Assembly: GCF_002775205.1 (NCBI RefSeq)
Contig: NC_036460.1
Span: 3,850,056 to 3,914,055, forward strand
DNA: 64,000 bases
Direction of reading: 5' to 3'
Origin: Xiphophorus maculatus
Taxonomy: Eukaryota > Chordata > Actinopteri > Cyprinodontiformes > Poeciliidae
The notes beneath the pieces were generated by a model. It was not told the DNA's origin. It did no database searches and worked only from the letters and a program-made list of their open reading frames with translations. The position numbers and the translations under genes are program-made. Below are positions 39,435 through 51,271 of this stretch, in pieces; positions within the stretch are counted from its first letter, which is position 1, and every line of letters begins with the position of its first letter.

Positions 39435-39537
39435 AATTTAATAGATGTGAAGTAATGCTGCTACACACTCATGTACAGTAGGTGGCGGTATGCACCTTAA
39501 AGTTGCTTGTGATCCGCCATAATAGAAAAGAAGAAGA
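37446..39537 (+). mobile_element. 5'-truncated I-clade LINE, second family
   Basis: Flanked by a 12-bp direct repeat AGATACAGACAC (37434-37445, 39538-39549). It starts inside the reverse-transcriptase domain and ends in GAA repeats, as expected for incomplete target-primed reverse transcription. The proteins are clearly related to but distinct from the LINE at 17274-22471. Confidence 0.92.
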
Positions 39538-39549
39538 AGATACAGACAC

Positions 39550-39920
39550 ATTGCATATTGATCTGTTTAGCTAACGTAAGACTGTGTAGCAGACAGGCTT
39601 CAAGGTGTAGAAGTTGTATCAGTTCTGCCTTTATGCTGCACTTAGCTAACGGAAAGCTAAGTGTGTTTGTGAGACGGCCACGCACGTGACCACGTAGAAT
39701 GGGTGTAGCTGAGTTAATTTTATTTATTTGTTTATTTTTTATTTTATGAACCTTCTCAAAACATTTTTATTTCTATTTTGTCAAATTAACATGTCTGCTG
39801 ACATGGCTATTTCTGTTTTATACTGCTTTTATTTCTGGTTCCTAATGTAAATATTGTTTATGGGGGGACGTTATTAGTGTTGCACAAAGCAACGTTCAGT
39901 GACGTAGCTGCAGCAGCCAG
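39550..39920. other. Spacer upstream of the exon-like block
   Basis: No ORF or repeat is recognised. It could hold the promoter for the exon at 39921-39946, but no element stands out. Confidence 0.3.
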
Positions 39921-40210
39921 GCAGAAGCTGCCTAACTGAGCTGCTGGTAAGATGCGCGCTAAAGCTACCTCTCACTTTTAATAATGTTTATATTCTTAAA
40001 AATAGTTCTCACAGCTTTTGTTTTGCATAAAAATACAATGTTAACTGTGTAAGTGTTTTTTAAAAAAACTTTGGTGTTGGTTAAAGTTCATTTGTTACGT
40101 TTATTAAGTTTGTATAAAGTTTCCCTCCAAAATGTGTTTGTTGGGCCGCAGGACTGTGACGTGATTGTGTGTATCATACCTGGTGCTGAGTGTGTCCCAC
40201 TGTTTTATAG
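39921..40210 (+). other. Two exon-like blocks separated by an intron (non-coding transcript?)
   Basis: Block 1 ends at 39946 before GTAAGA; block 2 (40152-40210) begins after GGGCCGCAG and ends before GTATGT. Both blocks reappear joined, without the intron, at 40316-40403. That makes the splice reading credible. No long reading frame. The host transcript is unknown. Confidence 0.5.
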
Positions 40211-40315
40211 GTATGTAATGGATACACAGATTTTTGTTGTAGTTTGATGTTGATTTGTACATGATTTTACTTTTCTTTATTCCATTTGTTGTTAATATAT
40301 ATATATATAAAAAAA

Positions 40316-40403
40316 GCAGAAGCTGCCTAACTGAGCTGCTGGACTGTGACGGTGGTTTTATGTATCATACCCGGTGCTGAGTGTGTCCCACACTGTTTTA
40401 TAG
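40316..40403 (+). pseudogene. Intron-less (retrocopied) version of the two exon-like blocks
   Basis: 26 bases identical to 39921-39946 are joined at 40341/40342 to a copy of 40152-40210 that has a few substitutions and a small insertion (62 against 59 bases). It is followed at once by GAATAAATCAACGC, which contains a poly(A)-type AATAAA. A (TA)n/A-rich stretch (40297-40315) lies just before it. Spliced-RNA retrotransposition is the simplest reading. Confidence 0.5.
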
Positions 40404-40584
40404 GAATAAATCAACGCAGAGCTTGATTCCTGTGTGATCCTTTCCACAGCTGTTACATGGGCATCAGCCAATGAAAAGCAGCCCCTGTGATAAGGTCCAT
40501 TAGTCGTTGCCATAACAATGGCTACTCTTCCTGGGGTCCACATCATAAAGAAAAAACCTTTGTAACAAAAATGGTTACACATAT

Positions 40585-41578
40585 TGTTGAGGAAAAATGA
40601 TTATTTTTAGTGCTTAATACAGTTAATCTTACGGCATGTCTAAAAGGTATATTGAACAGTCTTATTTTGAACAAATTTCTTAATTTTGAACAGGTTTGTG
40701 TTAAGGATTTAAAACTTAACCAGATGGGTAAGTATTCAAACTACAGGAACCGAATGCAGATCAAAGGGGATCTCTCAATGAGGCTCCTGCTGTGTTATCA
40801 GAGGACAGGAGGCCATAAAATTAGCATCTCCTGCAGGGCAATATCACTTGAGCCTGGAGGAGAAAAATCTGTTTGGTTCACAGAAGATCAAAAGTCTTCC
40901 AGAACCAACATCTGGGATGGTGTAAAACTGAATACAACATAGAATGTTGAAACCACAACATTTAATTTCTAAGACATTTTTCTAAGGACTAATAGCATGT
41001 TTTTAACGAAGATTGTATTATCTAAGTTCAGAACTACTAATCTAGTAAATGATGAATGTATTTGAAAATTGTACTATCTGTGACTATATCAGAATCAAAT
41101 GGAAATTGTTTGAATGAAAATGTTTTGTTTAGTATTAGAGAATTGCTCAGGAATTATACCTCATTTTGTTCTGTTGATTTTATGTGTTATTTTTGGCAAG
41201 ACTCAATCTTTTGAGGTGCTGGGTGCAGAGGAGCAAAAACTGGGTTTGGGAAGATAACCTTTCCTTGAACCAAATTACTGGATTTAAGTTTGTCCTGAGA
41301 ATTTATGTAAGGAGAGATAACGGGAGAGACTCCGGATTCCATAGGTATCTGCGAAATCTTATCTTATGTTTTTCTTTACCCAAATGACCGTAGAACCCAG
41401 GAGGCCAGGATGCAGCTGTTGGCTCTTTTGTTGGACCAGAGAGCAAATGGCCTTTGATCAACATGCATTGTTGTTTTCTTTGTGGCCGCACGTCGCCCGC
41501 TGAGAGTACCTGGGATCTAGAGGAAGAGAGAGTCAAACTTTTTTCCAAAGTTAATTTATAAAATATTCTTCCTTAATA
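40585..41578 (+). repeat. 5' LTR of the ERV (994 bp)
   Basis: Starts TGTTGAGGAAAAATGATTAT, ends CTTCCTTAATA. The primer-site region begins two bases later. It is the same LTR family as 36299-37133 and 55528-56764 but diverged from both by indels. Confidence 0.85.
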
Positions 41579-42306
41579 ATTGGGGACTTGTGCCAGTTCT
41601 GGAATCTTGGCGGGTGGCTGTTTGTCCCGGATTGATCCGTTTTCGGCCCGAGGATTCGGTGTGGTAAGACACTATTTAATTACTTTTTGGTCGTCTGCAG
41701 CGCCGTGTGGTCGGGCCGGGGTTGATTGCTGTCGTTGTGTGCAGCCACACAGAGTTTGGAAGCTGCAGAGGTATATAGATTTCTCCTAAAAGAGTCTGTT
41801 GTTTAAAATTTGAATAAATACACATTACAGGGGATCGTGGCGCATTCAGGCAGTAGGAGTTTACGTTGCCTCTTTCCTAGAGCTGGGTTTCTTATTTATG
41901 TTCTTTTCCCGGAGGATCAATGCCTGGGCCTCTTTAAAAGAATTTTGGAAGTTTGTGTATTCAGGTAACTTGGGCTTGGATCAGCCCGGAGATTTTGACT
42001 CATCTCCAGTGGACTTATAATTGGACCGAGTTGTATCACTCGTGGAAAATAAAAGGACTAAGAGCAGGTTGAATCACCTTTTCTGTGGTAGATTAAAGGA
42101 CCAATAGTGAAGTTGGGAAAATGATGCATCTTACATTCTTGTAGCCGGTGCCTGATTTTCTATTTTTATTTTTCTTTTCTTCTCTGTCTTTTACATTTGT
42201 CTGAAACTGTGTTTTGTGTTCTCTGTATTTCTCTGTTTGTGGCGAGTTTTTTGAGCTTGCTGCCGTGGAGTGTGGTGTTTGAATCTGCAGAGCTCTGTGT
42301 GTGTGT

Positions 42307-43058
42307 TGTTAAGGAGGAAAGTTATTAGGTTAGCTTAAATTTTGGAAAAAGCATGGCTCTCCTTCCCTCCTGTTAGCCGGGTCCCGAGCGGATGTCGTCA
42401 CGGCTGGCAAGGAGACGGCGAGGCACAATGATGTCACAGATCACAGAGTTTAATTCATACAAAGCAATCGACAACAAAGCTGCAGAGATACAGAGATATA
42501 CATTTTATACAGACAAGGGGAAACAGACAACACGAAACACAAAGACAGACAAACAAAGGCGCCCCCGTGGAGAAAAAGATGGAAAAAACTCTCTGTTCGC
42601 TTGCTGACCTGTACTTTTAAATGAAAGAGGTGTTTCCCTATTTAATATATGCAAAGAAGGCGGTCTGTTGTTCGACCACTCAGAGACCTGTTTCGGCCCC
42701 CCAGAGAACCCCGGAAACTCCCCTCCTTAGCTCAGCTTCGAAGGTGCTCTGTTTTTTGTCCAAGCAAACCGGAGGGAAACCCCCCAGTCCTGCACGAATA
42801 TCCCCCGCACCGAAGTCCTGCTATAAATCTCGCCGACTCCCCTGGAGTTTCTTCCTCTTACATTCCAGCTGCCGTTTCCATGGAGATGCTAATTTTATGG
42901 CTTTTGTATGCTCTTAAACAGACAGTGGAAGGCGTCTGCTTGTCTCCTCCGGGCCTCTTTCGAAGGGTCACACAAAGCCTGTTTTTTCAAATACGAGTGA
43001 TTAACACATGTTGGAAGATTAACTGCATTAAACACCAAAATAATCATTTTCCTTTACA
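42307..43058 (-). mobile_element. Antisense solo LTR inside the ERV leader
   Basis: On the minus strand it begins TGTAAAGGAAAATGATTATT and ends near CTTAACA, with the same internal landmarks as the other LTRs. The flanking GTGT could be the 4-bp duplication but lies in a GT microsatellite (left 42303-42306, right 43059 onward), so it is uninformative. Confidence 0.7.
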
Positions 43059-43169
43059 GTGTGTGTGTGTGTGTGTGTGCTGATTGCTCTGAGCGGAATG
43101 CTGTGTTTGAAAAGCGCTGTTTGTGCGGATTTGAGTTGATTTTTGCTGCATTTTTATTGTAAAGTTATT

Positions 43170-45443
43170 ATGGACACTGAGTTGCAAAAAGATGTTATAG
43201 GCCATTCCTATGGTCTGGGTCCATGGAAAACTCTGCGGGACCAGATTGCTGACTTAATTAGTATTTATGATCAACAGCTTGGTCTGGATTCACTTAATGT
43301 GAAGGCGGATGAATTGAAAATCATGTTGGAAAATGCGGTCCGCAAACAGGATGAACTTCTTAGTGCTGAAAAGCCTTTGGGTTTGATTTTGAATGTCTGT
43401 TCAAAACAAGCCTTAGCTGACAGGGATGCGGTGTGAGTAGAAAGGGACGAAGCTAGTCTGTTTGGTAGAAAAAAATTGATTAAGAAGTTGGAGAACGTGG
43501 AACAAGATAGACAGTTGTGGGCTAAACTTCTGGTGGGTTGGCAGGGAACAGATCACCTTTATAAAAAGGGATCAGTTACACAGACTTCAGACTCATTTCA
43601 TGCCCAAGTAGATCGTCCGGAGGTGTGCTCTGAACAACCTAAACAGGTACTTAGTCCATCTGATGCTCCACTTCCGCCTCCATATAATGATGCCAATCCC
43701 TCTTCCACGGGGTTGTACCCAGTATTGGATGTTCGTATGGGCACGGCAGAATGGGATCTTGTGAGAGCGCCTCCTCCGATTTCTGGTGCTCCACCGGTGA
43801 AGGAGTCGCCCGATTTAACGACTTCATCCCCGGCATCCTTTGTAAGTTTTCGCTGTGTTTCTGATAGTCTTCCTATGGCAGATCGGGTCCAGCGTGAAAA
43901 ACTTTGTTTTTCCCTGCCTCCTTCTGCGGCTTCCCCAGGTATGGCTCAAATTACACATCAACTAAGCAGCCCCGCATCCGCCTTAGCCTCTCCCTCTCAG
44001 GAGGAGGAGCAGGGGGAGGTACAACTGAGCGTGGATATGAACCTGGTGGGCCGTCTTGTAGAAGAAGCCCCGCCTTCTCGGGGAAACTCATTATCTTCTC
44101 CTCCACATTTGAGAGGCGCTGTGAGGTTTACCTCCACTCTGAGGTTGCATCGGGATGGGCTTAACCCAATTGACATGCAGAGTAGGGAGGATAGTCCCTC
44201 CCCTTGTGATGTTAGCACACCACAGTTTATGGTTGCCCCCTCTGATGTAGATTCTTTTCATGAACGCCTTTTGCAAGTGGAAGGGAAACTGCAGTGTGAT
44301 ATGGACAATTTGGTCACACGCATTAAAAATTTATCGGGTCATTCGGAGGCTCCGTCAGTACATTCTGAGAGCTCCTCTAATCATGCTATGCCTTTATTAG
44401 TATCTCAACAAGGACAGAGATATAAGCCGTTCTCCTTTGGGGATTTACAGACCCTTATTGATAAGTTACCCTCTCTGGTAGATGGTGCTACTCCTTGGTT
44501 ACATGCATTGGATTCACTAACAGGGGTGTTAGCATTAGCTTTGGGGGATTTCAGAGCTATTTTAAGTTGTTCAACAACGACAACAAATTGCCATAATGTC
44601 GAACTGTCTGCTGGAACTACAAATCAGCCTGATCACACGCCCCTTTCAGCTGTTCTGACTCCTGTGGGTGCAGCCTTAAGGGACATGTTTCCCCCTGTGT
44701 CTCTCGCACTTATTCCTAAATTTTTCTGGGATTCCAAAGAGCACCCAAAAGTATTTTTAGATAAAGCCATAGACATATGGAAACGACAAACTGGGGTTCA
44801 TCCAACTGGTGCAACATTAATGAGGGAACATTTGCGCCAAGCTGTTTTCAATGGTGTCCCTCCCTCTGTCACTGCTTTGATGAGGAAAAACCCGGAGTTG
44901 TAATCTTGTGACCATGCAAAATGGGAGTTGCATTTGTTGCATAATTTGCAGATTTCTCAGGATGAGGAGAGAGAGGCGGAGAAGGAGCAGGAAGATTTTA
45001 AGAAACAATTACTGAAGTTTCAATTAGGTGAAGCTAGACAGAAACTTCATCTTGCAAAACAGGAACAGAAGGAGGCTAAAGCTATGTTAACAGCTGCTGC
45101 TCAATCAATTCCTGTTCCGGCTCAGGCTCCTGTTGCAGTGGCACAACCTGGTCCGCACATGTATGTAGCTCCATGTTGGCAGTCTGGTGTTCCAGGGTGG
45201 CATGGGGGAGGAAGGAGAGCGCCTGCATGGTCAGGTGTGCGAGGAAGGGGTGCACGAGGCTTGAGACGCAGAGACAGGTGTTTTTATTGTGGCGAGGAGG
45301 GTCACTGGGTTCAGCAGTGCCCTCACTATACACCGGTTCCTGCACAAGATGGTGCGTTGCCGGACCTGACGCCACAACAACTTCCGAATGCTGCATTACT
45401 TCCGCAACATCCTGGACAGTACTTTCAGGCTGGAGAATATTGA
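43170..45443 (+). pseudogene. gag: ERV gag
   Basis: One frame from the ATG at 43170 to the TGA at 45441-45443, interrupted by TGA at 43434-43436 and TAA at 44901-44903. It shows a proline-rich middle, a capsid-like stretch (SLALIPKFFWDSKE, then RQTGVHPTGATLMREHLRQA), a charged coiled-coil-like segment, and one CCHC knuckle (CFYCGEEGHWVQQC). The two internal stops are decay. The terminal TGA is in frame with protease, so it may be the original readthrough codon. Confidence 0.85.
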
Positions 45444-46379
45444 CACACCCCGGAGAAGAACCTGTATCAGGGAGCTTTGGCAGATCCCCTGATTGATGTG
45501 ACAGTCGATGGACAAACATTGCCATTTTTGGTGGATACAGGAGCAACATATTCCACCATGAATGTTGTCATGCCTTTGCAAAAACTTTCTGATCGGACAA
45601 TATCCGTGGTTGGTTTTTCTGGGGTGAAACAAACTCTGCCTATCTCCACACCTTTGCACACAGTTGTGGGCAGACAAAGAGTGACACATCCTTTTGTGTG
45701 TTCCCCCTCATCTCCCGTGAACTTATTAGGGAGAGACTTGTTGATTGCTCTGGGGGCGACTATTTTGTGTGGACCTGATGGACTACTTGTCACCTTTCCT
45801 GATGGATCTTCCCATGCCTGTTCTCAAGTATATACACATGGACAATTTTTGCTCCAACAATCTGAGGAGCACCTGGCTGACATATACTGGGGTCTTTTAC
45901 AGCCAGAGATGACTGACCATGCTGGGATCCTGTCCTGTTTTCTGCTTTGGAAACCCTGGATCCAAGAACTTGCACCGTATGGGCCAACTCCTGATTTTCC
46001 TCATGTCACTTTGTTTTATGACCAAGACCAGACTGAATGGTTCTAGGAGCAGTTTGAGGCGCATTTAGCCGGTCGTGACTGGACTGTGTTTTCACAGGAC
46101 ATTTATGTGGCACCGGAGGGTGTTGCTGCTGCAGTTAATCTGACTCAGGATCAGTTGTTCTGGTATAAGATGCATGATGAAGCAGTTCCACATATTTCTT
46201 TGGCTCTGCATCCTGGCCATCAGGCCATGGAGTTGGGGGGCGTGGTAAAACGCTCCCTTGCAGTTTCAGACTGGCAGACTACTGTTGCTCCTGACCTCTT
46301 TCTCTCCTTCTACAAACACGTACAAAATAAAGTGTTCGGCTGTGGACTCTGTAGTTCTGGAACATGTTCAACTTCCTAG
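45444..46379 (+). pseudogene. pro: ERV protease and a spacer domain with two H-x-(T/S) motifs
   Basis: Same frame as gag. The retropepsin motif is LVDTGATYS (from about 45529), with the LLGRDLL flap-side motif downstream. C-terminal to it lie PHVTLFYD (His at 46002-46004) and, 63 codons later, VPHISLAL (His at 46191-46193). An in-frame TAG at 46044-46046 separates them. The frame ends at 46377-46379 after a frameshift into the reverse-transcriptase frame. The spacer is unassigned; a 2H-phosphoesterase-like fold is one possibility. Confidence 0.75.
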
Positions 46380-47523
46380 ACACCATGGCAGGGAGTTGAC
46401 TGATCATCCAACTGCGGCTGCAATGTTGACTTCTCTGCCGGAGTGTTTGTGGGCAATGGGTCCCACTGATGTGGGGCTTGTTGATGTCACACCCGTCACT
46501 TTTGATCTACAACCGGGCCCTCCTATTTGGAGGTCACAGTATCCTCATAGGCGGGCAGCAGAGGAGGGAATTGCAGAAACTATTGGGGGTCTTCTGGAGG
46601 CAGGTGTGTTAGAATCTTCCACCTCCTCCTGGAACACTCCTATTTTACCAGTGGAAAAGAAGGGGACAGGTAAATACCGCATGGCACATGATCTTAGGGC
46701 AATTAATTCTGTTTTATTGACCCCTACGGTGCCAGTACCTAATCCTCATGTTGCATTAACTAACCTTGATCCCTCTCAGACTTGGTTCTCCTGTGTGGAC
46801 CTTGCTAACGCTTTCTTTTGTCTCCCATTGGCTGAGGAATGTAGGGATGTGTTTTCTTTCACCTACAGGGGTCAGCAGCTGAGATATACACATCTGCCTC
46901 AGGGTTCTGCTCTCTCCCCAGGGCTTTTTAATCAAGTTTTGAAACAACAGTTAGCGGACTGTTTGTTACCAGAAGGTGTGACCCTGATTCAGTATGTTGA
47001 TGACCTCATGCTGGCAGCACAGACGTTGGAGTTTTGTATTGAGGGCACGCGACGATTGTTGTCAGACCTAGCCGACAGGGGTTTTAAAGTGAGCAGATCT
47101 AAGTTGCAAATTGCTAGGAAGCAAGTTTCCTTTTTGGGGCGGATTATCACTGGGACAGGCACTCAGATGTCGGCCAGTCATAAATCTGCAATTCTCAATC
47201 ACCCCAAACCACATACGGTGAAGGACATGTTGTCTTTTCTTGGATTGACTGGATATAGTAGGAACTATGTTCCTAACTATACTGGACTGACGGACCCCTT
47301 ACGGGCGTTAGTCAGAGAGCATGGGATTCGTAAGCTCAGCCATGCTCTGACTTGAACTATGGAGGCAGAAGATGCTTTTATCTCTCTGAAACAACAAATG
47401 GCTGCTGTAACGCAGTTGGCTGTTCCGGACTATACTTTACAATTCTATTTGGATGTTTCTGTAACAGAACTGACGGTGAATGCCGTTCTGAGGGACTCTG
47501 GCGGGGACCGAATGGTAAAGTAA
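46258..47523 (+). pseudogene. pol: ERV reverse transcriptase and RNase H remnant
   Basis: A reverse-transcriptase core is open to a TGA at 47353-47355: KYRMAHDLRAIN, SCVDLANAFFCLPL, LPQGSALSPGLFNQ, and the catalytic YVDD. The same frame resumes after the stop with a start of RNase H (LQFYLDVSVTEL) and ends at TAA 47521-47523. Most of RNase H is missing by an internal deletion. Confidence 0.88.
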
Positions 47524-48618
47524 TTCTCCCTCCAAATATGAGAATCCAGGTTCTTCAGGAAGCTCACGGACTCGGACATGTAGGTATTGCACAGATGTTA
47601 AAAAACCTAGAGCACTGGTGGCATCCATTTTTGAGGGACATGGTCAAGGATCATGTGAAATTTGTGGACAACACAATGCAAAACCAACTATCAGACCACC
47701 AGTGGGACATTTCCCTTGGACTACACAACTGGGTAAAGAAATTATTATTGATTTTACAGACATGATAACACCCGTTAGAGGATACAGGTATGTATTAATG
47801 TGTGTGGATGCATATTCGAGCTGGCCGGAGGCATGGCCAGCAAAAAAAAGGACAGCAAAACTGTCATAAAGTGTCTGATCAATCATTACATTCCGACCCA
47901 TGGATTTCCAGAGAAGGTAAGATCAGACAACGGCACTCATTTTAGGAACCAAGATCTGCAGAAAGTGGAGCAGCTGCTCGGAGTTAAACATTCATTCGGT
48001 ACAGTATATCATCCCGAATCACAAGGCAAGGTTGAGAGACTAAACCAAACTATTAAACAAAAATTGGCTAAAATATGTGCACATACTAAATTAAATTGGG
48101 TAGATGCTTTGCCTATTGCTTTGATGTCTGTCCGAATGTCTATTAACCAATCAACAGGGTTCTCTCCATATGAGCTCCAGACGGGACAGATGTTTCCAGG
48201 GCCTGCAACCCGCATTCCAGGATGGAAAGATGAACTTGCACATTTATCTCATAAAGATTTCTTTAATGAGTTACAGATCCTGGCAGCGGAATTTGCAAAA
48301 TACCAGACGACACAGGAACATCCAGGCTCAGGATCAGTTCCAGGAATCGACTGGGTGCGCCTGAAGGTCATCAAAAGAAAGTGGTCTGAACCTCGCTTCA
48401 CCGGACCATACCGAGTCGTGGAGAGGACGTCTCATGCTGTCCGTCTACAAGGGACAGGAGACACCTGGTTCCATTGGAGTCAGTGCACAGCAGCCGAGGA
48501 GCCACAACGCGCGCTCCGAGACATACAAGAAGATCTGCAGCTTCAATCTTCTGACGAGGAGCATCTCCAGGCACTTCCAGGAACCGAGGAGGATCTGCAG
48601 TTCCAGGAGGGAGTGTAG
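47480..48618 (+). pseudogene. pol: ERV integrase
   Basis: Three frames in succession: zinc-binding part (EAHGLGHVGIAQMLKNLEHW) to about 47650; CEICGQHN plus the first catalytic Asp (IIIDFTDM) to 47869; and from about 47866 VRSDNGTHF, HPESQGKVERLNQT (second Asp and Glu) through the C-terminal GPYRVVERTSHAVRL domain. Two frameshifts break it. It ends at TAG 48616-48618. Confidence 0.88.
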
Positions 48619-48936
48619 CAGGGATACCTGCCACGACCACTTCATATTCCTGAAATTCAAGGCTTAAAAGGCTCGGACAGGCACAATAATCCTGTTCCGA
48701 TGTCCTTCCATTGAGAAAAGGAGATTTCACCCTCTCCTTAAAATTCACTGTTATATTGGCATAATAATCCAATTTTCAGTGAGCGACGGCGCTCAGGTGG
48801 AAACCTGAGGTTTACAACCGAGGAGGAAGACGGGTACACGAAGGATCAGGCTACAAGAGGATCAACATTAACTTATCCTTTTTATTGCGTGTTTTCGTTT
48901 TTTGCGAACTCTAAAAGAACTTTTGTTTCTTTTTTG
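48619..48936. other. Downstream of integrase; no envelope gene
   Basis: I looked for a surface/transmembrane envelope frame, a polypurine tract and an LTR start and found none. Only short ORFs. Confidence 0.4.
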
Positions 48937-49974
48937 TGTGTGGAGAAAGTACTCAAAAAATGTACTTAAGTAAAAGTACAAATACACAGGCAAAAATGTA
49001 CTCAAGTAAAAGTCAAAGTACCACATTAACATTTTACTTAAGTAAAAGTAAAAAAGTACTGGCTTTCAAAAATACTTAAGTATTAAAAGTAAAAGTACTT
49101 GCTGAATACATAACCTAATCGCTAATATCATTAAGTGTGCCGATAGTATTTAATTTGAATACATCATAAATGTGCCATTTTAATAAACAATGTCACAGAT
49201 TACACATGTTCTTATTGTGTTTATTCTCTGTAAGAGTTTAGACTTAGATATGTGATTCTATGCATCATAATTTCAGGGATGGAAACATCTTATTTCCTGT
49301 CCTAACGTAGCATGAACTTCATTAGTGACATTTATTTAGAAAGAAATCCAACTGAAAGGGGATGGAACGAAGGTGTGGGGGGGAAGACATGCAATCGAGG
49401 AGCCACGTAGCAGAGTTGTAGTCAAGACCACTGAACACGAGACCAAGACCAGCGCCCTGCGCTACATGACACAATAAAATGAAGTGCACCTATCAAAATT
49501 GGTTCTCAGATTGATCTGAAAGATCCACATTTCCATAAAAACACCTAGATATAAATACTTAGAGCTGAAATATATTTAACCAGTATCAATTACAACTCAT
49601 TTCATTCTGTTTTGCTTTCATCGCTGTGCTACAATCCGCAGAGGTCGCCTGCCATTCCTATAAAAATAACGCCCTGGGCGGTTGCCCATATTGCCCATGT
49701 CAGAAACCACAACTGTCTGCACCATTAAACCATGAAACATAGCAATTAACTGTAATTGCTATGTTACAATTACAGTTGTAATTGTAACATTACAACAACA
49801 CTATGAACACTGTCCAACGGCGCAACAAGCAGAAGGAGCACCATGACTGTTCTCATCCTCCCTCCCACTGCATGTTTGCCACCATGACAGGAGACAAAAT
49901 CAATCAATGAGCATGCTCTGTGTTCATACGTTCAACTTTTACTTATTCGGCAATTAAATAAATGTGTGTGTGTG

Positions 49975-50043
<69 letters not shown>

Positions 50044-50744
50044 CTATTGCAGTGTATACAAGAACAAAGAACGGCTCTCAGTGATGTTTCAGTCCCATCA
50101 ACCTTAGTAAAGATCCGTCCAGAAAAATCGGATCGTTCCTGAATCCACACAATAATTCAGCGCATGAGTGACAACTTTTTTTCATCGCAGATGCAAAGTG
50201 TCTCAGTACAGCTAACTTTGCTAGCATCACGTCCACAGATCTTACCTTTCTTTAAGCTTTCCTTCCAAGTGACGCTAAAAGTTGGACAAAGTCCCACCGT
50301 CTGTGAAAGCGAAGCGCTGCTGGTTTTGCATGTCGTCATATCTTATGATTTATGCAGCTATTATCGATTAGTTAGACATCTTCTCCCGCTCAGAGGAAAC
50401 CACTGCGCATGTCTGGAGCTCCGCGTGCTAGTAAAGGGGGAGGCGATAGGTGACAACAGACACCAAGTCAAGTTATTGCTTGGATTTTACGGCGCCACCT
50501 TAAAGTCCCTGAACTTCATATTTTAACGGACAAAAAGAGAGCAGTGCGACTTGGATGTAACGAGTAACGCGACACTTTTGTAGAAATGTAGTGAAGTAGA
50601 AAGTACAGATACTTACTGTAAAATGTAGTGGAGTAAAAGTAGAAAGTACCCATTATTAAATCTACTTAAGTAAAGTACAGATACATGAAAATTGTACTTA
50701 AGTACAGTAACGAAGTACTTGTACTTCGTTACTTCCCACCACTG
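48937..50744. mobile_element. hAT-type non-autonomous repeat with AAGTACTTAAGTA ends
   Basis: The left end (GTACTTAAGTAAAAGTACA and relatives, 48941-49110) and the right end (50575-50744, finishing GTTACTTCCCACCACTG) are inverted versions of the same AAGTA-rich sequence, a common fish hAT terminal type. The interior is non-coding and includes a GACCAAGACC-type repeat near 49430-49460 and a dinucleotide tract. The target duplication is not clear. It ends where unit B begins. Confidence 0.65.
49964..50042. repeat. (TG)n(TA)n microsatellite
   Basis: A TG run followed by about 30 TA units. Confidence 0.95.
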
Positions 50745-51061
50745 CATAAAGCAGATTAAACATTTAAGGATGTCATAAGAATGCAAAGAAGAAAATATTC
50801 TACAACTTTATAATAATACAGAGTTCAGAGAAACAGCTTCAGAAGACTTTCCCATGAGCACATGCTTTACACAAGAATCATAACACTGTTATGCATTAAT
50901 TCACTCATAATCATAGTAACTATAAAATGTTCCATCCCATCTGCAAGCTAAGCAGACATGTAGCCTGCATGTTTGTTGCTACATGTACTTGGTCTGCCAG
51001 TCACCAGAACCTCATTATTCACACAGAGAGACTTTCTCTCCTTTAAAAAGCTGTTGAAATA

Positions 51062-51244
51062 CTAATTATATGCGTCCATGAATTTCAGGCAGTGAAGCTC
51101 GTTTACGGCGTATGCACTCTTTGTGTTGACTACGTAGTTAACTTTATCATAGTAGGAGATCAGAGGCAGCTTGTCCACATCATCTGAGAAATTTTCCTTC
51201 TCCGTCTCATACGGGCCGATCTCGACGGCAGCCATTTTGTTCAT
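51062..51244 (-). CDS. Small conserved ORF in unit B, unknown function
   Basis: Paralogue of 23569-23751, same 60-codon length and frame (MNKMAAVEIGPYETEKEN start). A hAT MITE inserted 27 bases upstream of its ATG (51272-51495), which would separate it from any proximal promoter. Function is unknown. Confidence 0.3.
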   Translation of the reverse strand: MNKMAAVEIGPYETEKENFSDDVDKLPLISYYDKVNYVVNTKSAYAVNELHCLKFMDAYN

Positions 51245-51271
51245 GTATCTCTCTCACACATTGGTCAAGAG

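Larger units (their letters stand above)
40585..48618 (+). mobile_element. Decayed endogenous retrovirus, class-I/epsilon-like, 3' LTR and env missing
   Basis: 5' LTR (40585-41578), primer-site region from 41581 (TGGGGACTTGTGCC), leader split by an antisense solo LTR (42307-43058), gag, protease, reverse transcriptase, an RNase H remnant, and integrase ending at 48618. YVDD in the reverse transcriptase, gag and pro in the same frame separated by one TGA, and a GPYRVVE-type integrase tail fit gamma/epsilon-like retroviruses. No envelope frame or matching 3' LTR follows. Multiple stops and frameshifts make it defective. Confidence 0.88.

Noticed and set aside
48619-48936. Possible envelope gene after the ERV integrase
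   Set aside because: No signal peptide, membrane segment, CWLC-like or fusion-peptide-like motif, and no frame long enough.
49932-50150. ORF with alternating Tyr-Ile run
   Set aside because: Translation of the (TA)n microsatellite.
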